DNA from: Anaeramoeba ignava
Taxonomy: Eukaryota; Metamonada; Anaeramoebidae
DNA: 64,000 nt
Direction of reading: 5' to 3'
Assembly: GCA_028826165.1 (NCBI GenBank)
Contig: JAPDFW010000059.1
Location: 1-64,000 of the forward strand
Positions 52,233 to 63,100 of this stretch are shown here, in pieces. Position 1 is the stretch's first letter. The number at the start of each line of letters is the position of its first letter. The position numbers and the translations under genes are program-made. The notes beneath the pieces are model-generated. The model ran no database searches. It saw only the letters and a list, made by a program, of their open reading frames with translations, and was not told where the DNA came from.

Positions 52233-52632
52233 GGATTTTGTGTTTATTTTGTAAATTAAATTAAATTAAATTAAATTTGATTTGATTTGGTTCTTTAAAT
52301 TTTGATAAAAAAGATGAAACAGGAGAAATAATTATTCGTTCTTTCCAAAAACAGCAAACAAACAAAAACAACACAAACAGTTTCTGAGATTCCAAATGAC
52401 CGTTTTTATTTTTGATTCATTTTTGATTCATTTTTCATTCATTTTTCATTCATTTTTCATTCATTTATAATTTTTTGTGTATTTTTTCCATCCTTAATCA
52501 ATTTTAATTTTGATTTTGAATTTGTTTTGAATTTGTTTACAATATAAAAATAAAAACGGATTTTTATAGAAACTGTAAAAAAAAAATTGAAAAATTTTTT
52601 CATTTTTTTTCTTTTTCATTTTTAAAAAGAAA
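52233..52632. other. Intergenic region, bZIP to DNAJC11
   Basis: Contains a TTTTTCATTCA array (about 52410-52465) and a short less A+T-rich segment (52320-52400), then the T-rich DNAJC11 5' flank with TTTTTCAT at 52597-52621. No gene recognised. Confidence 0.5.
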
Positions 52633-54568
52633 ATGAATGAACCAAATCTTTATGCACTTTTTAATCTTTCTCCAAATGTAAATTAAAATTTCAAAAATTA
52701 AAATTATTTATAAATTTTCTTATATAAAATTTTAATAAAAAAATTAAGGCAACTGATGATGAAATTAAAACTTCTTTTAGAAAACATAGTTTAATTGCTC
52801 ATCCAGATCGACAAAAACCTGAACATCAAGAAAAAGCGTATAATCTTTTTTCTTTATTAAAAGAAGCTCGAGATATTCTTTTAAATCCTCAAACAAGAAA
52901 TGCTTACGATTCTCATGGATTTTTGTATGTCCAAAAACTAATGAATCGTTCTATCCAAAATCCAAATGAAAAATCAACAAAAGAAGAGAATTTCTTCTCA
53001 AAAAATTTGCAAAAAAATAAAAGTTTTACTTTCTCACAAAATTCTCGAGTTTTGTCAAAAAACTTCTTCCATTTTGCAACAGATTTAAATACTTTTAACT
53101 TGACGAAAAATTCATCGCTTCTTGGCTCAGCAAAAATTCATGAATCCTTCATTTCTCACCATTTCTTGAAGGAATTGAGCCCTTATAACCATCTTGAATT
53201 TGGAGTTATTATTTCTGGTTCAAAATATCAACAACCTCAATCTAATTTAGATATTGCCTTGAATAGATACTTAACAAATTTAAAAAAACCCAGTGTTATT
53301 GGTTTAGGTTTTAGTCTCAAAAATTCGCATCCTATTTTTGATGTATTTTTCAAATCCAAATTATCTCCTTCAATTACAACATCCCTCAGCATAGTTGCTC
53401 CAGATCCAATTCGGAAAATAAAAAACAACAAAGCTATAGGCATTAATTTACTTTCCGGTCTTACTAATGCTTCCTTTGGATTACAGAAACGTTTTATGGG
53501 GTATTGGACCTTGTCTTTGAATTTGGCAATCCCTTATCTTGCTCCTGTTATTTCTCTTAATCGGCAAACTCCTACATCCAACATTCATGGATCATTTAAC
53601 TTAATTTCCCAAGCTCTACGGCTCGGTGGCTCAAAGATTATTGATCCAAAAACTTCAATTCTTGTCGATAGTTCCTTTCGCAATATTTTTTTATGGAAAA
53701 GTTTGAAGATGTATGGCGTTCCTAAATCTGAAATTTTTACCCATTATTCTACACATTCATTTGGCTTTCATCACCAAATTTCTAATGATATGAGCCTTTC
53801 TTCAAGTTTGGTTCTTGAATCAGCTCAAATTCATTCATCCTTTCAGTAAATATATTCAATATCAATATTCAATATTAAATTGAATCAAATCTTTTTTTTT
53901 TTTTCTTTCTTTCAAGATTATCAACATTGGAACAGGATTTTCATTTCCCAGTTAGTCTTTCACCTAAAATTAACCTTAAAACATTTTCCAAATATGTTTT
54001 AATTCCTTCTTCCATTATTGGATTAACTTACTATTTTTTACTCAAACCATTTTTAAGAGAAAAAGAAAAAAAGTAAGATCCATTCATTCCACTTTTTTTA
54101 CAATAATTTCACAATAATAATATTTAAAATATTTTTCTTTTTGGTTTGGTTTAATTTAGAAAAATTATTAAACAACGTCAAGAATTTGCGATCGAAATCA
54201 ATTTCCAAAAGGAAAAAGCAAATCAAGAAAGAGAAGAAATTTTAGAAGAATTTTCTGAGAAATTGAAATTGGAAAAAGAAAAAAATGGATTGATCATAAT
54301 TGAAGCTAAATATGGAAATTACAACTTCTCAGAAATTTCTGGTGATTTTCCTTCTATTATTGATGTAACTTTGCCTATTCAATTTTACGTTCGCAATTCA
54401 TCTTTATTTTTAGGTAGTTTTTCTAAATCTAATTTAATTGGTATTTATGATCCTTGTCCTTTAGAAAGGAAACAATTAAAAATTAAATATTCTTTGAATG
54501 GAAAAGAATATTTAATCGTAAAAAATGATTTTGAAGAAATTGAAATTCCAAAAAAGAAAAAAGTTTAA
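52633..54568 (+). CDS. DNAJC11: DNAJC11-type J-domain protein
   Basis: 568 aa (human 559) from exons 52633-52677, 52749-53845, 53917-54072 and 54160-54568, all phases consistent, introns 71-87 bp. The N-terminal J domain reads NLYALFNLSPN, DEIKTSFRKHSLIAHPDRQK (HPD present) and LLNPQTRNAYDSHGF. The middle has beta-strand-like segments (GVIISGSKYQQPQSNLDIAL, GINLLSGLTNASFGLQKRFM) as in the DNAJC11 barrel-like region. Then come a possible hydrophobic helix (SSIIGLTYYFLL), a charged coiled coil, and the C-terminal DUF3395 domain (LIIIEAKYGNYN, IDVTLPIQFYVRNSSLFLG, GIYDPCPLERKQLKIKYSLN). In animals it associates with MICOS and SAM at the mitochondrial membranes. The spliced frame is intact. Confidence 0.9.
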
Positions 54569-54757
54569 ATAAATAGATTATAAAAAAAAAAAATAGATAA
54601 ATTGAAAAGTGGATTTTGTTTAAACAAAAAATAAAGATAAAGATCTTTTTGTTTTTTAATTTTACAAGTGACATTGATAAAACTATTTTAAAAAAAAAAT
54701 TTATTTTTCATTTTTTCATTTTTTCATTTTTTCATTTTTTCATTTCAAAAAAAATTA

Positions 54758-57263
54758 ATGTCAGAAGAAGAAAGAAAGATTTATCAAGTTACTGAAGGGA
54801 CACCAATTTATTTTCTTGGTGCAAAAAATTCATTTGACCAATTACCAAATAATGAGAAATTTTATGCTTATTATATTAGTCAAGTGAAAAATAAAATATA
54901 AATATAAAAAAATTTGTTTTCTTTTATTTAATTTTTTATTTAATTTTTTAATTAGGCTTCTTGGTTCGCAGCAATAATTTCAATGTATCAAACTTCATTG
55001 GAATCACCTTATATTTTCTCAATAATTCTTGAACTTTTCAAAGAAGAAAAACCAGAAGATTTAAAAAAAAGTAGTGGAGTTGATGAGAAAGTTTTTCAAG
55101 GATTTATGGATTACCTTGCAGTATTTCTTGGGAATATGGGCAATTACAGAGGATTTGGAGACCAAAAAATTGTGCCAAGAATTACCGAAGAAGAATTCAG
55201 TAAAATCATTTCTTCATCAACAAAGAAAGATGTTGTTATTCCGCTTTATGAGAAAGTTAAGGATCGAATTTTCTCACTTTCCGATGAAGAAAAAACACTT
55301 GGTTTCCCAGGAGAAGGGATTTCAACTTATTACTCGCCAAATATTCGCAAACCAGATATTGAATTGGCACAGAAATTTCTTGATTCAATTAAGTTAATGC
55401 CAAATACAACTCGACTTTTCAAGAATGATGAAGATGGATCTTTTATCATCAAAATGGCTTCAGTTGAAAAGCAAGAAGAAAAGACTTTTACTTTTGAAGA
55501 AAAGAAATTTATTCTTCGCTATGGAGATTATTCATATCTTTTGAAAAAAATGGCTGAAAATCTTACAAAAGCAATTGATTATGCATCCAATGAAACTGAG
55601 AAGAAAATGCTTGCTGCTTATGCTCGTCATTTTACAGTTGGGAATATTGAGGATTTTGCTGAAAGTCAATATGAATGGGTTAAAGATAAATCACCAAATG
55701 TTGAAACTAATATTGGGTTTATTGAGAGTTACAGAGATCCTGTAAAAAAATTTTCAAATTATAATTTCAAAATTAATTTTAATTTTAATTTCAATTTTAT
55801 TAGATGGGTGTTCGTTGTGAATCAGAAGGTTGGGTTGCTTGTGTAGATCTTGAACAAAGCAAAAAATTTGCTAATTTAGTCGCTAAAGCAACTGAACTTA
55901 TTCCAAATTTACCTTGGCCAAAAGATTTTGAACTTGAAACATTTCTTGCTCCAGATTTTACCTCAATTGTAATAAATACAAATATATAAATATAAATATA
56001 AACATATTTTTTAAAATTATTATTATTATAGAATGTTTTGACTTTTGGAGGATCTGGTGTTCCTTTAGGAATTAATGTTCCAAATGTAACTAAAAAATTT
56101 TTTTTTAAAAATTAAAACAAAATTTGATTATTTATATTATTCTTCTTTTCAAAATTTTTCAATTTTTTGTTTTAGTTACCTTGGAGAGATCGTGGATTTA
56201 AGGTTTGTGATAATTTTATTTTTCATTTTCTTTTCCAAAGAAAAAACAACAAAACACAATTTAATCATTTTTTTTTTCGAAATAGAATGTAAATCTTCAA
56301 AATGTTCTTTTATCAAGAGTAACAGATAAAGTAAGTTTTCTGAATAAAGAAGATGAAGAGTTAGCAATTAAGTATTTTGTTGGTTCATTTGAAGTTCAAG
56401 GTAAAAAGAACCATTTATATTTCAAATATTTCAAATATTTATATTTATATTTATATTTATAAAAATTATTAGTTGGTCTTCATGAATTACTTGGTCATGG
56501 AACAGGAAAACTTCTTATGGAAAATCCAGATGGAAGTCTTAATTTTGATCCCAAAGCAATTGATCCCACAACAGGAAAACCAATTGCAAAATGGTATAAA
56601 CCAGGTGAAACTTATGATGGCAAATTCACAACACTTGCATCATCTATGGAAGAATGCCGAGCAGAAAGTGTTGGATTGTTTTTGTGTGTAAATGATGATG
56701 TTCTGAGAATATTCGGGTTTAATGATGAAAAAGAAAAGCAGAATGTGATCTATATAAATTGGCTCTGGCTTTTACGATCTTCTGTAATTGGAATTGAGCA
56801 TTATAGTCCGGAACAAAAACTATGGAAGCAAGCTCATTGTTGTGCACGATTTGCCATTTTGAGAAAGGTTATGGAAGCTGGAATTATCAAGATTGTGTTG
56901 AATGAAAAAGAGGATAATATGACTATTGAATTAGATCGTGATCAAATTTTATCAAAAGGTGTTCAAGCTATGCATGATTTATTGATGCATATTAATGTCT
57001 ATAAATCAACTGGAAACTATCAAGATGCTAAGGAGATGTTTGACAAACTTATTTTTGTTGATGATTTCTTTCTTAAAGTTCGCAAGATTGTTATGTTGCA
57101 TAAGACTCCTAGACCAATTTATATTCAATCCAATTTCAAAATTGAAAATGATCAAAAGACTATTGATGTTATTGAATATGAGAAAACAACTGATGGGATG
57201 ATTCAAAGTTTTATTGAGAGATTTAAAGATTTTAGCATGGAGTATTTAGATGGAGAATTTTAA
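54758..57263 (+). CDS. DPP3: Dipeptidyl-peptidase III (M49 metallopeptidase)
   Basis: 687 aa (human 737) from seven exons: 54758-54883, 54956-55741, 55804-55968, 56032-56085, 56176-56202, 56286-56400 and 56473-57263. The fifth is a 27-nt micro-exon coding LPWRDRGFK. The M49 zinc motif HELLGH starts near residue 428, followed by GTGKLL; the third ligand lies in SSMEECRAESVGLFL. Other family blocks include FVGSFEVQVGLHELLGHG and SEGWVACVDLEQSKKFANLV. The enzyme removes dipeptides from peptide N-termini in the cytosol; no signal peptide or membrane segment is seen. Introns are 62-90 bp. A TTTTTCAT array lies just before the ATG. The N-terminal domain is shorter than in animals. Confidence 0.97.
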
Positions 57264-58410
57264 AAATCAATTTTACTTTACAATTTAAAAATCTATTTCA
57301 ATTTACAAATTTAAAAATCAATTTAAAAATCAATTTAAAAATCAATTTAATTTACAATCAATTTAAAAATCAATTTAAAAATCAATTTTACAATTTAAAA
57401 TCTATTTAAAAATCAATTTAAAAATCAATTTAAAAATCAATTTAAAAATCAATTTAAAAATCAATTTAAAAATCAATTTAAAAATCAATTTAAAAATCAA
57501 TTTAAAAATCAATTTAAAAATCAATTTAAAAAATCAATTTAAAAATCAATTTAAAAATCAATTTAAAAATCAATTTAAAAATCAATTTAAATTTAAAAAT
57601 CAATTTAAAAATCAATTTAAAAATCAATTTAAAAATCAATTTAAAAATCAATTTAAAAATCAATTTAAAAATCAATTTAAAAATCAATTTAAAAATCAAT
57701 TTAAAAATCAATTTAAAAATCAATTTACTTTAAAAATCTATTCAAAAATCAATTTAAAAATCAATTTAAAAATCAATTTAAAAATCAATTTAAAAATCAA
57801 TTTAATTTACAAATTTAAAAATCAATTTACTTTAAAAATCTATTTAAAAATCAATTCAAAAATCAATTCAAAAATCTATTTAAAAATCAATTTAATTTAC
57901 AATTTAAAATCAATTTAAAAATTCAAAAATCTATTTACAATTTAATTTACAATTTAAAAATCAATTTAAAAATCAATTTAAAAATCAATTTAAAAATCTA
58001 TTTAAAAATCAATTTAAAAATCAATTTAAAAATCAATTTAAAAATCAATTTAAAAATCTATTTAAAAATCTATTTAAAAATCAATTTAAAAATTAATTTA
58101 CAATTTAAAAATCAATTTAAAAATCAATTTAAATTTAAAAATCAATTTAAAAATTAATTTAAAAATCAATTTAAAAATCAATTTACAAATCAATTTACTT
58201 TAAAAATCTATTTACAATTTAAATTTCAAAATCAATTTACAAATCAATTTACTTTAAAAATCTATTTACAAATTTAAATTTCAATTTAAAAATCAATTTA
58301 AATTTTAAAATCAATTTAAATTACAATTTAAAAATCAATTTTAAAAAAAAAAGAATAAAAAAATTTTTTTCGATTTTCCAATTTTTCATTTTTTCATTTT
58401 TTTTTTGTTA
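57264..58410. repeat. AAAAATCAATTT 12-bp array
   Basis: About 1.08 kb of CAATTTAAAAAT units (57265-58345) with CTATTT and TTTACAATTT variants, followed by the 5' flank of the DnaJ gene with TTTTTCATTTTTTCATTTTT at 58382-58401. No coding sequence. Confidence 0.9.
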
Positions 58411-58511
58411 ATGAATATAAGAACATCTTTAAGTGTTGGAAATCATTCTCTAATTTCAAATTCTTTTATAGGTAATTCTAATAATAATAATAATAATTTT
58501 ATTTTTTATTT

Positions 58512-58548
<37 letters not shown>

Positions 58549-59916
58549 ATTTATTTTTTAGAAAAGAAAATCCTTTTTTTATTCACAAAATATCCTTTTT
58601 CTTCGTTAAAAAAGAAAACCAAAACTTTTCCAAAAACAATTTTAACAAAAACATTTCAAACAAAAATTCCGAATATAAAAGAAAGAATAAAACCAATAAT
58701 AAAAATAAAAAACATAAACAGCATACTAACAAAAGAATGCAAACAAGTACGTTTCTACACAAGCGCGCCAACACCACCAAAAAGCTTGTATGAAATACTC
58801 GGAGTTTCCAAAAACGCAACAAAAGAAGAAATCAAAGATAAATATTATGAACTTGTCAAAAAAAATCATCCCGATATTCAAAAAACAGAAAAAGATAAAA
58901 AATTAGCGGCTGAAAAACTAGCGGAAATAAATAACGCTTTCGAGATTTTAGGCAACGATGAAAAACGGCAGAATTATGACATGGAACAATCACAATCACA
59001 TTCAAAATTTGGATTTGGATTTGGTGCAAACCAAGACATATTTTCAGGATTCAACGATTTTTTCCGCTCCTTTACAGGACAAGCCCATACAGGCACATCG
59101 AACACAGCATACGGTCATGCGAACGAGACGGGTCGGCGCGGAGAGGATATCCGAGTTAGGCTTGAAGTTGATTTTATGGAGGCTGTCAAAGGTTGCACAA
59201 AAGAAATCCGTTATCCGCGAAATATTCGGTGCGAAAAATGCATCGGTACAGGGTCCGAACCCGGGACAAAAGTAACAAAATGTGACACTTGCAAAGGGAC
59301 GGGATATGTTGTTGGATCAAACGGAGTTTTTCACTATCAATCACCGTGCAATGTGTGTCACGGAACAGGAAAGAAAATTGAAAAGTACTGTTCGAAATGC
59401 AAAGGCACAGGGTTATTTACTTCCAAAGAAACACTTTCACTACAAATTCCGCAGGGTATCGACAGCAACCAAGCGATACCATTTGCGCAGAAGGGGAACC
59501 AAGGAATTCAAGGCGGGGAGGCTGGAGATTTGTATGTTATCATCTCGGTTCGCGATCATCCAGTATTTGTTCGTGTCAATTACGATCTCCATATACAAGT
59601 TCCCCTGAATATCTCACAAGCTATTCTGGGCTCGAAAATATCAATACCAACTCTTGATAAGGATGCTTTAGTTAACACACCTCCTGGTGTTCAAGACGGT
59701 TCCATTAATATCCTTAAAGGAAAAGGTATTACTGGTAGAGCTTCTAATCCTTTTAATTCTTCTTATTTCGTTACTGGTGACTTGATTATTCATTATAAAG
59801 TTAATATTCCTTCTCATTTGTCAAAAGAACAAAAAGATTTAATTGAGAAATTCTCTCGTTTTGAAAAGAAAGAAACTCCAAAAGCAACTGAAGAATTTAG
59901 AAGAAAATTTCAATAA
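58411..59916 (+). CDS. DNAJA3: Organellar type I DnaJ (Hsp40) with presequence
   Basis: 471 aa from exons 58411-58471 and 58562-59916. The 90-bp intron is a multiple of three with no stop and would add a Phe/Tyr-rich stretch if retained; phase 1 and the TTTTTTAG end support splicing. The N-terminus (about 100 aa) is basic and acid-free at first (MNIRTSLSVGNHS) and ends VRFYTSA, like a processed mitochondrial presequence. The J domain has YEILGVSKNATKEEI and NHPDI. A GF-rich linker follows, then four zinc-finger CxxCxGxG units (CEKCIGTG, CDTCKGTG, CNVCHGTG, CSKCKGTG) and the substrate-binding domain with HPVFVRVNYDLH. It is the co-chaperone of organellar Hsp70, and in an anaerobe it would sit in a mitochondrion-related organelle. 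Exon 2 is markedly richer in G+C than its flanks. Confidence 0.92.
58472..58561 (+). other. In-frame 90-bp intron in the DnaJ gene
   Basis: GTAATTC start, ATTTTTT repeats, TTTTTTAG end. Its length is divisible by three and it has no in-frame stop, so retention would not break the frame but would insert about 30 hydrophobic residues into the presequence. Confidence 0.75.
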
Positions 59917-60154
59917 TCCTTTTTAGAAAAAAAACAGAACATTTTAAATAACAAAATTTCAAATAGAATAAAAAATAAAAAATAAAATAAAAAAGAAAGA
60001 AAGAGAAAATAAGGAATTTATTTCAGAGATTAAATTTTTCAATGTGATTAAAAATTTAATAAAATCTCAAAAATTATTCCAAAAAAAAAAAAAAAAAGAT
60101 TTTTTTGATTCAAAAATATTGAAAGAAATAAAAAGAAAATAAAAGAAATTCGAA

Positions 60155-63100
60155 TCAAATAATTAAGCAGCAACCGACTTCTTGATTTGTTGATTTTTGA
60201 TTTGGAAGAGGAGGAGGATGCAAAGTTCTTGGAGGCCAAGTACCGTTATCAGTTTGAAATTTTGGAGGAGAATCTCTTTCCATTAAAACTCCTTTTTGTT
60301 TCAAGATTTGATACTCTTGATTGCATTGTGGAAGTAAATCTTTGTACCATTTTGCTGTTCCTCCTTTTCCTACTGCGTTGACTGCCCAATTTCCTTGTTT
60401 GTTGCGATAAATTGCGCACATGATGAATCCTGTGTAATGTGAGTTTGATGGATTGTCTGAAATGTTGTAATGTGCAACAACTGTGTTTGTTGAGAGATCA
60501 ACTAATCGAACAAATGCATTTCTTACAAATCCAAAATGTTCTCCTGAATATGATGTTACTGTAAAAAGGAGGCAATTTACATTGTTTTTCATTCTACTGA
60601 GGTCGACAAAAAGGATTTCGTCATCTTTTATTATTTATTTTAATATTTTTATTTTGATATTTATATTTTAATATTTATATTTTAATATTTATATTTTGAA
60701 TATTTATATTTTAATATTTATATTTTAATATTTATATTTTAATATTAATATTTTATTATTTATATTTTAATATTTATATTTGAATATTTATATTTTGAAT
60801 ATTTATATTTTAATATTTATATTTTAATATTTATATTTGAATATTTATATTTTAATATTTATATTTTAATATTTATATTTTTTAATATTTATTTTTTGAA
60901 TATTTATTTTTTTTATTTTATTTTAATATTTTTATTTTTAATATTTATATTTTTAATATTTATATTTTTATTTTAATATTTTATATTTTTAATATTTATA
61001 TTTTTAATATTTATTATTTTTAATATTTATATTTTTAATATTTATATTTTAATATTTATATTTAATATTATATTTGATTTTTATTCGGTTATTTACCTCC
61101 ATCTCCTTTATGTTAGACATTACCTTGGATATTATAAAGGATACAATTTGCATCTAAATCAATATCACCATGACCTTTTGCAACATCCCAACCTCTTTAA
61201 TAAATTTAATTAAAACACGAAATATTTATTTTCAATATTTATTTTAAATATTTATATTTTCAATATTTTTATTTAAATATTTATTTTAAATATTTATTTT
61301 TAATATTTTATTTTCAATATTTATTTGAATATTTATTTTCAATATTTATATTTTAATATTATTATTTCAATATTTTATTTTGAATATTTATTTTGAAATC
61401 AAATATAAAATTTTTTATTTTTACAATCCAACAAAAATTTTAATATTTTAATTTCACCTTTTTAAAATTTGTTGGATCAATAATTATATTTGTGTGGTAA
61501 AATTTATTCTTCCTTTTTTGACCAATATTTATTTTGATCACTTTATTTATATTTAAAATCAATCAAATATTTTCAATTTTTATTTTTTTATTATTATTCG
61601 ATTTTATATTTTAAAATATTTATATTTTTAATATTTATATTTTAATATTTATATTTTAATATTATTATTTGATTTTTATTCGGTTATTTACCTCCATCTC
61701 CTTCTCCTGTTAGATTATCACCACTATGAACAACTGCTCGATTCATTGATGTTAAATTACGATAAAAAATTGCTTCCTCAACATTACCTTGGATATTATA
61801 AAGGATACAATTTGCATCTAAATCAATATCACCATGACCTTTTGCAACATCCCAACCTCTTTAATAAATTTAATTAAAACACGAAATATTTATTTTCAAT
61901 ATTTATTATTTATTTTCAATATTTTTATTTAAATATTTATTTTAAATATTTATTTTGAATATTTATTTTAAATATTTAATTTAATTTGAATATTTATATT
62001 TTTGAAAATTTATTTTAAAAATATTAAATTTTAAAATATTTATTTAAAATTGAATTTATTTTAAATATTTATTTTCAATATTTATTTTGAATATTTATTT
62101 TAAATATTTATATTTGAATATTTATTTTAAATATTTATATTTTCAATATTTATTTGAATATTTATTTGAATATTTATTTGAATATTTATATTTTGAATAT
62201 TTATATTTTGAATATTTATATTGAATATTTATTTTGAATATTTATTTTGAAATCAAATATAAAAGTTTCTAAAAATTAATTACAATCCAACAAAAAATTT
62301 TGAAGCAGTTGGACTAAGATGCATAATTTCACCTTTTCTTAAAATTGGAAAAGGTGGTGTTGGATCAATAATTATATCAGGCATAACATCACGAAGACAA
62401 TTTTGAGCTTGTGGTAAAATATCAGCAAAAGTTCTTCCTTTTGCACCTTGACCAATACAATGAACAACCCATTGATTTCCATCACTTTCTTTACATTTAA
62501 AAATCAATCAAAAAAAAAATTTGTCACTTTTTATTTTTTTTGTTATTTCTTGGATTCGATTTTTTTAATTACCAATATCTCTGTAAATTTTAATCATAAT
62601 TAAAGCAGTGTTATCTCCTTGCATCCCAAGACTAATTTCTGTAATAATGTTGTTTGTTTGTCTATCTTTTAATCTTGCTTCTGCTGTCTCCACAGTCACT
62701 AGAAATTTTTGATTTTGAATTCAATTTTTGATTTTGATTTTGAATTTAATTTTTAATTTTTAATTTTGATTTAATTTTGATTTAATTTTGAATTAATTTT
62801 GATTTAATTTTTAATTTTTGATTTAATTTTGATTTAATTTTGATTTAATTTTGATTTAATTTTGATTTAATTTTGAATTTAATTTTGAATTTAATTTTGA
62901 ATTTAATTTTTGATTTTGAATTCGATTTTGAATTTAATTTTTAATTTTTGATTTAATTTTGATTTAATTTTTGATTTAATTTTGAATTTAATTTTGATTT
63001 AATTTTGAATTTAATTTTGAATTTAATTTTGAATTTAATTTTACTTAATGGCTCGCCAGTATAACTTTTAAGAACAACTACTAATGCATTTTGATTTTAA

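Noticed and set aside
63097-63099. A reassigned TAA codon (alternative genetic code)
   Set aside because: TAA ends actin, DPP3, DNAJC11, DnaJ and other intact genes at the expected position.
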